DNA of 64,000 bases from the NCBI GenBank assembly GCA_963680875.1, contig OY804575.1, positions 29,602,494 to 29,666,493 on the forward strand, read 5' to 3'. A program made the translations under genes and the position numbers. The notes under the pieces were generated by a model. The model was not told where the DNA came from. It did not search any database and worked only from the letters and a program-made list of their open reading frames with translations. Within the stretch, counting starts at the first letter, position 1; the number at the start of each line of letters is the position of its first letter. Source of the DNA: Bathymodiolus brooksi (taxonomy: Eukaryota; Mollusca; Bivalvia; Mytilida; Modiolidae). Below, piece after piece: positions 28,660 through 39,200 of this stretch.

Positions 28660-29420
28660 CTAGTTAACTCATACCACTTCCAACTCGAACCAGTACCAAT
28701 GCAATTTGGAACCTTTCTTGGAACAAATATATAGACACAATAACGAAAAAGGCCAACTTCAGCACTGCCTTTCTGAATAGAAACTTAAAAGGTTGTCCTA
28801 CATCTGTCAAAAAAAGATGTTACACAGCTCTAGTCCGTCCTCTTGTCGAGTACGCCTCCACAGTTTGGAGTCCACATACTGCTGCGAACATAAACAAAAT
28901 AGAACAAGTTCAAAAATTTGTCAATAACCACTTCCGCCGTCAGAGCAACATCACAGAAATGCTCCAAAAGCTGAAATGGGACTCTCTGCAAGAAAGACGA
29001 GCAAGATCTCAACTAGTCATGCTGTATAACACCAACACCAACCGGTTGCAATACCAGCTGCAACCTACCTTGTTCCGTCCACAAGATCGACGAGAGGACA
29101 TGACATACGTTACCTTCAGCCACACACCAGAATACTAGTTTACAAATACTCGTACTTCCCGAAAGTAATCAGGCTTTGGAACACTTTACCAGCAACTGTA
29201 GTTGGATCTCTGACTCTGGAACAGTTTACCAGAGATATTATAGAGATCAGATTAACACCATAGACAGTTCCAGTTGTTTTTAAGTTTTAACCTGCACTTT
29301 TCCGATTTTGGAACATGTACATATTCACTTGTAAATAGAACACTTCATTTCCTGACCCGCACAAACTGCGATAATCTTCAAATTGAAGGATGCACTGTAA
29401 TTTGGAAGAAGAAGAAGACG
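28660..29420 (+). pseudogene. Non-LTR retrotransposon ORF2 C-terminus with 3' UTR
   Basis: + strand: WNKYIDTITKKANFSTAFLN, NLKGCPTSVKKRCYTALVRP, LVEYASTVWSPHT, LKWDSLQERRARSQLVMLYN and, after frame disruption, IRLWNTLPATVVGSLTLEQF ending at TAG near 29262. A 3' UTR then runs to a (GAA)n tail at about 29406-29420. This is the classical thumb/C-terminal part of a Jockey/CR1-like ORF2. It lies back-to-back with the - strand fragment at 28255. Confidence 0.8.
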
Positions 29421-29461
29421 CACTTGACACAAAGGGATACGTTCAATATAATTACGATGCT

Positions 29462-29522
29462 GGTACGAGTTTACATTGGTACGAGTTGACTTTGGTACGA
29501 GTTTGCAATGGTACGAGTTGAC
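29462..29522. repeat. About 15-bp tandem repeat, 4 copies
   Basis: GGTACGAGTT followed by TRCA/GACT-type spacers occurs four times in a row. Confidence 0.85.
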
Positions 29523-29734
29523 TATAAAACCTCCTGAGTCAACTTTGGCTGTTGATGATTTGACCCCTTCTAAAAGGACAAGTTGTTTGTGGTCATATCT
29601 ATGTGCTACGACACCTCTAAATCGTCAACTTTGAATAGTTTTTGCTTTACTCAGTATAAATATCAGGTTTTCTACCTGGTACTGGTAGTGCCTAGTCAGT
29701 GCCGTGGTAATCGGTTTGATTACCGTCCTTACTA

Positions 29735-29860
29735 TAAGATAAGATAAGATTTATTGGTCCAAATTAAAGGGACCACGAAGGGGCATATAAACATAATATA
29801 ACATAAGGTGATTGCATAAAATATCATATAAATTGTAAATACAAGAATGAGAGACATGAC
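29735..29860 (-). mobile_element. LINE 3' tail with (TCTTA)n
   Basis: On the - strand: GCCCCTTCGTGGTCCCTTTA, ATTTGGACCAATAAAT, then TCTTATCTTATCTTAT. A GGTCCC...AATAAA tail with a short pentanucleotide repeat is a typical LINE terminus. A related end occurs at 34115 on the + strand. Confidence 0.6.
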
Positions 29861-30090
29861 TAGTGTTAAAATATGAGATACCAGCTATCCGAAACAGTGA
29901 CTGTAGACTGTAGAGTGTAGTGCAATTCTTCTCGTATAATAAATGTTGCTCGAAGTGTGTTATCGACGTTTTTCAATTACACTGTATATAAACCACAAAC
30001 ATAAACATATTTGGATATAACTTACAAGTTTATTTATCGTGAAAAGTAATTTCTCCTTCTGGTGGCTGTTTACAATTTCCGTGGTTACAG

Positions 30091-30142
30091 CCGGAAGTTG
30101 AACATAATGAAAAAGGGACATAACTATATCACAACTTCCGGT
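30091..30142 (+). promoter_or_regulatory. Putative ETS-like sites by the RPP30 start
   Basis: CCGGAAGTT (30091-30099) and its inverse AACTTCCGG (30133-30141) flank a 33-bp interval directly before the RPP30 ATG. CCGGAAGT is the ETS/GABP core, common in housekeeping promoters. The second site touches the start codon, so these could equally be in the 5' UTR. Confidence 0.35.
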
Positions 30143-30221
30143 ATGGCTAACTTCATGGATTTCAACGTGAAAACTCTTGAAAAATCATGTTTATCGAAGA
30201 CATTAGCAGTTGCATCCAGAC
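30143..30221 (+). CDS. RPP30: RPP30 exon 1
   Basis: Encodes [20 protein letters not shown] and LAVASR plus one base; donor CAGAC/GTAATT. Joining to exon 2 gives [12 protein letters not shown], matching the family N-terminus (M..F.DL...LGY.VVAINH). The 4.2 kb first intron separates it from exon 2. Confidence 0.85.
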
Positions 30222-33200
30222 GTAATTCTTTCTTCAAACATAAAATTAATTCAACATTCCTGTGATCCAATATAACCCCATTTTTGGGGCAGAAAAGGAG
30301 AATAACCCATGCCCTTTTTCAGTTTTTGTATTTTTTTAAATTAATTTTTATTTTTAGTATTTAAAAAGCCACTGCATTGTCCATGTCGATTGGCATCATC
30401 ATCAGCAGGATTACAGAACAATAGGCTTTGCAAGAGGAGTCAGAACACCAATAATAAAAACATAGTTATAAATAACAGTTGATTTAACTTTTAAGCCCAA
30501 GGGCAAGGCCAGGACCAGTATGGGCAGTAATGGATAGTGGCTATTTGAGCATATCTGTAAAATATAGATATATATTGTAATGTGCATGACATATTTCCTG
30601 AATAACCATCATCAATAGTGCTCATAGTCAAAAGATTGGAATACCAAATAATATTAAACATTGGGTGCGTTCACATTTGTACCAGTGGTAAATTGGGTGC
30701 GTTCACATTTGTACCAGTGGTGAAAATGTTGATCTTACCATTGGTTACATGTATCAACAGTAGCAGGTCAAATCGTCCCCATGTTATATATATAAAATTA
30801 AATGGAAATACAGATATCTGACTGTTCTTTTTCCCTAATGCTACGTGCTTGTTGGAGAAGCAAAATTACCAATTTTTACAGTCTATGGTTTGACATATCA
30901 TATCGTATTGAAAAATTATACTCTGTTTATTCCTAGTGGCCAAAGCCCGCATTCCATGTGTCATTCTTTCAAGTAGATCCGCTGTTCTTAGTGACCAAAT
31001 TGACATACCCTTTGTCTATAAACCATTGGCTATGATAAATTTTCGTGAATGTTTTAAAGTGAATTTTTAACAAAGGTTGTAGGAAGAATTTGGGAATTTC
31101 TGGTATATGAAGTTGTTGATTTAAAGGAATTTGATTTGTGTTTACTGTATTTAATAGACAATGAAGAATAATTATCAATATAAAGATAATTATATAATTG
31201 TCGCCAATCACGTTTTATGTAAATTACTAATCACTTAATTATGTCATAAATTAATCATTAATTAATTTCATCCATAAAAAAAGAACCTGTTCATCAAGAA
31301 AAATAAAATTATACATGAATCTTTCAGCAAAAAATAAGAATTCATATTAATACATAATTTTTTATTCAATTTGAAATATGTGGCCAATTTGACTTTCATT
31401 TTGAGGCCATTTTGACTTGGGGCCTATACGCTATTTGACTAGGGCCGATTTGACCTGGAGCCGATTTGACTGGAAATCGTTACCAACAGTACTTTTATTA
31501 GCCAAAGGTTCCAATGTAGCCTTTAAACTGTGTATGGCTATTTGTTTCCAAATGGCTAGATATTCACCATTGGTAACATTGGTGACCATCTGTACCTTTG
31601 GTAACCACCTGTACCTATTTGATTCCATATATTTAATTATATAAAGCCAAAAAAATAAAAAATCATAAGTTTCTCTTTATTAATTAAATACTGGTAATAT
31701 TAAATTATGTCAATACTTTTATATATTTTTTATGTTAGCAACTTAGTGTAAATCATCGTTGGTCATTAATTAAATCCAATAACACAAATTTATGATTTAT
31801 TAAAGACAAAGACCAAAACAATCAAGTCTGCCCCGCCCCCCTTTTCCCATCAAAGTCAAAACTCACAGTGCTCATTTTAACCAAGATCACAACTGTAATA
31901 CTACTATCAGTTTACCTGTACAGATATTAGAGGTGAACACCATGTTCTGTAATGGCTCGGCACAGGGTACAGCTATGGTTGAGCAATCCAGATAAATTTT
32001 ATGAGAACAATGAAAACCTGGCATTGGATGTAAGACATGAGACATGCCTGTGATTTATTAGGAAATGTCTTGAGATGTACTGTATTTGCATCCCACGATT
32101 TTCACATCTCTGTTCAGTGCCCTTCATGTAACATGGATATCTACTAAGAAAAACTATTAAGCTTAAATGGGTCAGATAAAAATCATTTCCCTTTACTAGA
32201 AATTTGTAAGCAACCCCATTCAGCTTCAATAGTATCGGTAAAATTGTTTCGGACATTTCTTTTTCTTTCAGCCATCGTGTTGTCTGTCCTGCTTCTATTT
32301 ACGGATTCTGATTACCCCTTTGGTATCTTCAAACTTTTCTTTTAACACTTGCGGTCACCATTTTGTTTTATGAAAAGCTAGTTAGCTGCGTTGGTAATTC
32401 TAAATTGTCAGCAGAATTGGTTACCAATAGAAAGTACCAATGGAAATCATTGGTGTTGATGGTACAAAATAAATGTATGCCATTGGTAAATAAATGTACC
32501 AATAGCCACCATCGGGAGAATTGTGAATGTGCCCACTGTCTTTGGGAGTAGGTAAAGGGTAACAAGGTCAAATTGGCCCCCATACGTATATATATTAAAA
32601 ATGAAATGCAGATAACTGATATTGATTATCAATCATTCTTTTATAAAGGAATTTGATTTGTGTTTGATTTTGTAGTTTTATGTCGTTTATATTTAATTTG
32701 TAAAATTGTTTCTAAAAGCTTATGAGGCAGATTTCCTTCAAGAATAAAGAAAATTAGCCTAGATCTTCAATTCCAGCTTCTGCTATATACTGTAGATGAT
32801 GTTCTTTCACTGAACAATTTTGAATTCTTGTGTTGTTTTTCTTTTCTTATTAAATAATTGTCGCCAATCACGTTTTTTGTAAATTACTAATCACTTAATT
32901 ATAACATAAATTAATCATTAATTAATTTCTTTGAAGTATAAAAAGAAGTTCATCAATAATAATAAACTTGTATATTAATCTTTTAACAGAGGGCGTGGGT
33001 GGCTCAATGAGTTAGGTAGCTGGACTAGGATTACTTAACAACTCATACAAACCTATCAACAATATGGCACGGGTTCGCACCCGGCTTTGTAAATTGCAAA
33101 AAAGGGTGCACTCGACTCGCAGTCGCAAATTATAAAGTTTACCAGTTGCTTGCCCATGGTCGGTGGTTCTCACCGGGTACTCCGGCTTCTTCCACCACTA

Positions 33201-36200
33201 AAACTGGTTGCCATGATATAGCTGAAATATTGCTGAAAGTGGCGTTAAAACACCAAAAAATCAATCAAAATCAATCAATCTTTTAACAAAAAATATGTTC
33301 TATTTAAAATATGTGGTCAATTTGACTTTCATTTTGAGGCTGTTTTGACATGGGGCCGATTTGACGGGGGAAGTTTTAACTTGGGGACGATTTGACAGGG
33401 GAAGTTTTAACTTGGGGACGATTTGATAGGGGAAGTTATAACTTGGGGACGATTTGACAGGGGAAGTTTTAACTTGGGGAAGATTTGACAGGGGAAGTTT
33501 TAAGTTGGGGACGATTTGACAGGGGAAGTTTTAACTTGGGGACGATTTGACAGGGGAAGTTTTAACTGGAAATCTAAGTAAAGTGGTGAACAAATGCAGG
33601 AAAATTCAGAAAAGTTCACAAGAAATATTGTTAAAATTTATTGGAAGACTTCCATCACAATTGGCTTTCTTTGTTCACGCAGACAACCCCAAAAATTTTC
33701 AGCAACCCTGTATGTCTGTTAAGCTTGGTGAGGCAGATTGATATAGACAACAGTCTACCCATCAAATAGTTTCTGTGACACCACCAGCTGTTGTAACAGC
33801 TATTTAATTTTGATTAATAAAATTTTAGACTTTACACTGGATTAATAAACAAAAGTCTCTTGTATAAATTAGAACATTACATGGTGTGAATTCATAAAAT
33901 GCACAACCTGAAAAACCAAATATTTATTATAAAGTAGATGTGCACTTCTGTAACTACAATGATTTATATTGATAAAACAAAATTGAATGAACAAATATAT
34001 ACAGTATAAGACATTTTCATTAGATTTCTTATTAAATAGTTAAGAATTGTCTTGTTTAAAAACATATATCTCCATTCTGTATTGTTGTAACTGTTGATAT
34101 AATTATGAATGTATATTTGTTATTGCCCCTTGAGGGACCCTAATTGGAATAAAAATATTGTATTGTATTGTATTATTAATACCATTATCATTTTGTAGAT
34201 GTTGGGAAAAAATATTGGAAGAAGCTGTAAATCGAGGAAGTACAGAAAATACAATAATCTACTAGCAAACGTTGATTTCATACCTTAAAATACTTTAAAT
34301 TGATTACACATTTGATAAATACTAAAAACCCTTTTTAACACCCTAATACTCCTTAGTCCTATACTTTTATCACATAACATATAAATAAATGTAATATTTA
34401 TTTATTTTAGTTTACATGTATGTAATGTTATTTTGTTTATTTTAAATAGTAGGTTATGAAGTAGTAGCTATAAACCATGTTGTTGATAATATAGATAATA
34501 CAATGAGAAAAAAGAAGAAAGATAAAGAATATGTGAGTTTGTATTACTGTAGGAACATAATCTAACTATAATTAGATCTTTGATTCCTCCCCTCTTTTCT
34601 GATATATGCGACATTTTAAGAAAAGGGGGTGGGAGTAATTAAAGATCTAATTTAATAAGATTGAGAATGAAGACAAGCAAAATAATAATTAATTTTCTGT
34701 TTGATTGAAAATCAATTGTACTATTTTTAAAAGTTAAATGGACTGGTCATCATTAAAAGTGTAACCGATATGCTCCATCTAACTTAGGTTATAGGAACTG
34801 TAGTTGGTTCATATTACCACCCTCCGCTAACTGCGATAGTGGATATTTCCTTTAGCTCAGTTGGGAGTACATTGAACTTACGATGTGTGAGGCCTGGGAA
34901 TCATATCCCACCAGGGACATTGCATTTTATGAAGATGCAATATACTCTACTGTTACAAATGTCATCAAAATAAAACACCCCTTTACAAAGTTTATGAGAA
35001 CGATTTTATCTCTTGTTCATTTATGTCAATATTTTTCTTCTGAATGAAGATGACAACAACAAAAGTGATAGAAGGTCAAAGGTTAGGACATATAAAATTA
35101 ATGTAGATTATCTAAGTTAATGTCATTCTCTGCTCTTGATAATAGATCATCACATGTTGAGTGATAATCTCTGTACAGATTTCTCTCAAGGTACATGTAT
35201 ATGTACCACCACAGAAAATAATACAAACTAACAATTTCAGGGTTAGTAAACTTCATTCACAAAGGCAGCAGCTATTTCCTACTACCTTAGATAATAACAT
35301 TTGCTTTTAAATTTACATGTATAAAGATATTAATTGTCTTTGTGCAAATATTGCACAGAATATACTTATTAGAATATTATTATGCAGGTTTCTGTTTTGA
35401 AATCATTCAAAGTTATATGTCAAGTTATATGATTTATAAAATAACTGTCGACAAATAAATTTCGTCTTCAACAAATGACATTAACTTTGTTTTGCCAATA
35501 ATAGCAAATAGGTTAAATATATAAATTTACTACAGTTGCTTTATATTTGTGTGACCAATTCCTCCCTCATTTCTATAACATGTTTATATATGGCTGAACT
35601 TATTCTTGTTCTGAATATAACTGAAATACTGCTTACTATGTGCTAATTAAGCAACAAATAGGTTTCAAAAGAATCTGAAGAATAGACAACGAGACAAGAA
35701 TTGTTATTTTATTATGGTAATTTAATTTTGATCTTGTGTTTCATTATAGCAACCAATAGCAGCACCTGAAGATATAAAGTTGGATACAGAAACATTAAAA
35801 AGTTTAAAAGTAGGTTTCTAATGCCTAATCAGTGACATGTTGACATTATAATTAGCTATCTACATTTATACTTGTGAGGGTAGAGATTGTATGTCCTTGA
35901 TACGATGCCAATGCAGGTAAAATGGTGATAAAGAGTTACAAAATCTCACTGTCTACAGATAGAAGAGTACATATTGATTTTATTAATGGTTTGATAAATC
36001 ATTAAGATCAGGAATTTTTCCTACATCAGTCATGAAGAAGTAGAATTGTTTGCTTCAGATTGGAATAAGTTAAAGCAAAACAAAATAAATGTACATGATG
36101 ATTCTTAATTGTCCTATGAATAAATTAAACAGGTTAAAAATTCCCTTATCATGTGCAAGTTCAACCATTAGTTATAACAACAACTCAGGACTAAGAGCTT

Positions 36201-39200
36201 TGTAATGATATTATTAATTTAATGACAGCAGACAATTTTCTCCAGCCAGGGATAAATGCCATCCCTCCATGGATACAGTGAAACATATCTAATATGACAC
36301 ACCAAGGGACCAGGGCAATGTGTCAGATTGTACATGATGTCAGAACCTGTCTAATACGACATACCAAGGGACCAGGGAAATGTGTCAGATTGTAGAGGAT
36401 GTCAGAACCTGTCTAATACGACACACCAAGGGACCAGAGAAATGTGTCAGATTTTACGGGATGTCAGAACCTGTCTAATACGACACACCAAGGGACCAGG
36501 GAAATGTGTCAGATTGTACGGGATGTCAGAACCTGTCTAATACGACACACCAAGGGACCAGGGAAATGTGTCAGATTGTACGGGATGTCAGAACCTGTCT
36601 AATACAACACACCAAGAGACCAGGGAAATGTGTCAGATTGTACAGGATGTCAGAATACTCGTGTTTTATTTTAGTTAACAGAAATACTTTGGGATCATAA
36701 ATTTTTGTCTGAAAACACAAGTTCTACTGTATATACTTTTGCATCAGAAAGAACTTTTAATTATTATAAAAGTATAATACTTTGAAGAGTTACATTAGAC
36801 ATTGCAGGAGTTTATTTTGAAATTATGTATCAATATGTAAAGTGAAAAATTATGAAGATACTAAAGGGGCAATCACATACCATAAATAGAACAGACAATA
36901 CAATGGCTAAAAGACAAACAATGGTCCACTAAACATCACACAAAAAACTAAAGATTGTGAAACATCAACCCAATAATATGCTTCTGAAGTATAACTAGCT
37001 TTTGCTTCACTAGTGTCACCCATTGTTTAACTCATGCTAAAAGTCTGGTGATAAGCATGATTGAGAAAAGGATGGAATATATTGAGGCAAGTTTCATATT
37101 ACACATTGTATTCCAGTGTATAATGAATGGCACAGGAATTTACTTGTATATAAATTATATACTCAACTTTAGATTTTTTTTAACTTTTAGATCTTATTTT
37201 TGTTTCAATCAGTGAAAGTAAGCCCAAATAATTCCTAGTTAACTTTCTCATATTTTAGTGTGGAAGAAAAGGTCTTCGACAGCTAACAAGATTTAGTACA
37301 GTAATAGAAAATGCTGGACAGTTACATAAATTGGTAGGCTTTTAATTACCAGAATATGATTATTATTGCATGTTTTCATCTTGCTTATGCCTTGCCTGCA
37401 ATAAAAGTCGTTGAAGGCGTGACATATTGCTATTTCAGGGACGACAGCGGTGACAGCATTAACAATGTCAAGTTTTTTATGATTAGGTCAGTTTCACCAT
37501 TACCATGCATGTTCAACCTATTTGGTGCACACATTGATGATGGAGTATTTTATATATCTATGTCACATTAGCATAATTTCAGCTTCATGGTACTTTGATT
37601 TAAAGTTCATTTTCTGTAAAACAAAAATATGCACAAACAATTTTTGTTTTTTCCAAATCCGAGTTGTACAAAGAATGCAGTTTTGAAAGGAGTAGTGAAA
37701 ATAGTTTTGATGTGAATGTAATGCATACTCTATGATTTCTGTAAAAATGGTAGTTCATTTATTGAATACAGGTGATTTATAATGATGATGACCATGGAAG
37801 CCATGGTCATCATCATTATAAATCACCTGTCTCCGCTGTGGAATAGAGTTGAAAATATCCATCACATTCACTGAGCTAAAGGCTTGATAGAATACATATA
37901 CCATCAATTTTATCGTCTCAACCATAGAGTGATGCAGCTCCCAGTTTTCATATCCAGTAGTCTTCCTTTAGTCTACAGAGAGGTGTTGCTATAACTAGAC
38001 TTCCAGTAGTCAAACAAATCTCAACACACAATATACAGTCAAATCAGCCTTAAAGGGCACCTATACATAACAAATCAGTTCACTGTCTATAAAGGGCAGT
38101 TTCGTTTCCTCCATTTAGTGAATTCATACCGTGAACAATATCATGTTTGTATGTAAATCATATTACTACGAATGCCTAATCAAGGAATTAGGCATAAATA
38201 ACAACACCTCTAGTAATACCACATACAAACCTACTTCGTTCGACAAAGATGAAATCCTAGCTAACCACAGATCATCATTCATGACCTCTTTAAACATTCC
38301 CTCTGGTAAAGAGTCTGAGGATTTACCCTGTTTATATTGGATACCTAAACTCCATAAGACACCATACAAAGAAAGGTACATAGCGAGATCATCAACTTGT
38401 TCGACGAAAGAATTGTCTATTCACCTGACAAAGATTCTGTCTGCAGTAAAAGAGGGACAACAGAAATATTGTGAAACTGTTTACTCGCGTAGTGGCATAA
38501 ATCACATGTGGATTTTGAAAAACTCTAAAGATCTTTTGGATAACCTTAAATCAAGATCTTTCTCTCAGGTATCCTCCATCAAAACTTTTGATTTTTCAAC
38601 TCTATATACCACCCTACCGCATGACAAATTAAAAACCTGCTTAAAAGAAACAATTCGCAAAGCATTCAGTCATAGAAACTATGGCTCAAAATTTGTTGTG
38701 TTAGGCTACAATTCCACATATTTTTCAAACAAAATTCAAAAAGGTAAAACATGCTACTCCGAGGAACAAGTGATCAGTATGCTGGAGTTCCTCATCGATA
38801 ACATATTTGTCTCCTTTGAAGGGATACTGTTTCAGCAGGTCGTCGGCATACCAATGGGTACGAATTGTGCCCCTCTTCTAGCCGATTTATTTTTATACTC
38901 ATATGAGTCGGAGTTTCTTCAAAAGCTTGTAAAAGATAAGAAGATTCATGAGGATAGAGCCTTTAATTTCACATACAGGTATATTGATGACATTTTATCT
39001 ATCAATAATTCTAGATTTGCAGAATTTCTTCCATTGATATATCCTCCAGAGCTGGAAGTTAAAGAGACCACAGACACCGCTTCGTCCGCATCATTTTTGG
39101 ACTTATACCTCGAATTTGACGACAGTGGTCAAATCAATACTAAAATTTATGATAAACGGGACGACTTCAATTTTAAAATCATAAATTTTCCAAATATGTG

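Larger units (their letters stand above)
30222..34449. other. RPP30 intron 1, remainder
   Basis: A repeat mosaic: tandem pair at 30661, two paralogous segments (31190 and 32850), SINE (32989), 31-bp minisatellite (33351) and LINE tail (34115). Segments 30655-30835, 31470-31640 and 32360-32640 share loose motifs (TTGGTAACC, GGTACAAAT, GCAGATATCTGA-like ends) suggesting older copies of one element. 30300-30640 and 33800-34100 are unremarkable. Confidence 0.6.
35810..37258. other. RPP30 intron 3, remainder
   Basis: Holds the minisatellite-bearing MITE (36274-36731) and a dispersed repeat (36858-36975). The rest shows nothing supportable. Confidence 0.6.

Noticed and set aside
28255..29420. Single LINE copy inverted by twin priming
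   Set aside because: Both halves include the same TWN..IT.KAN segment in diverged form, so they are better explained as two insertions.
30062..30142. RPP30 start at the upstream in-frame ATG (MAVYNFRGY...)
   Set aside because: The family N-terminus aligns with the ATG at 30143, and the extra 27 residues have no family match; kept only as an alternative.
34848..34922. Functional tRNA gene
   Set aside because: The A box is good but the B box and acceptor stem are broken; it is a SINE or tRNA remnant.
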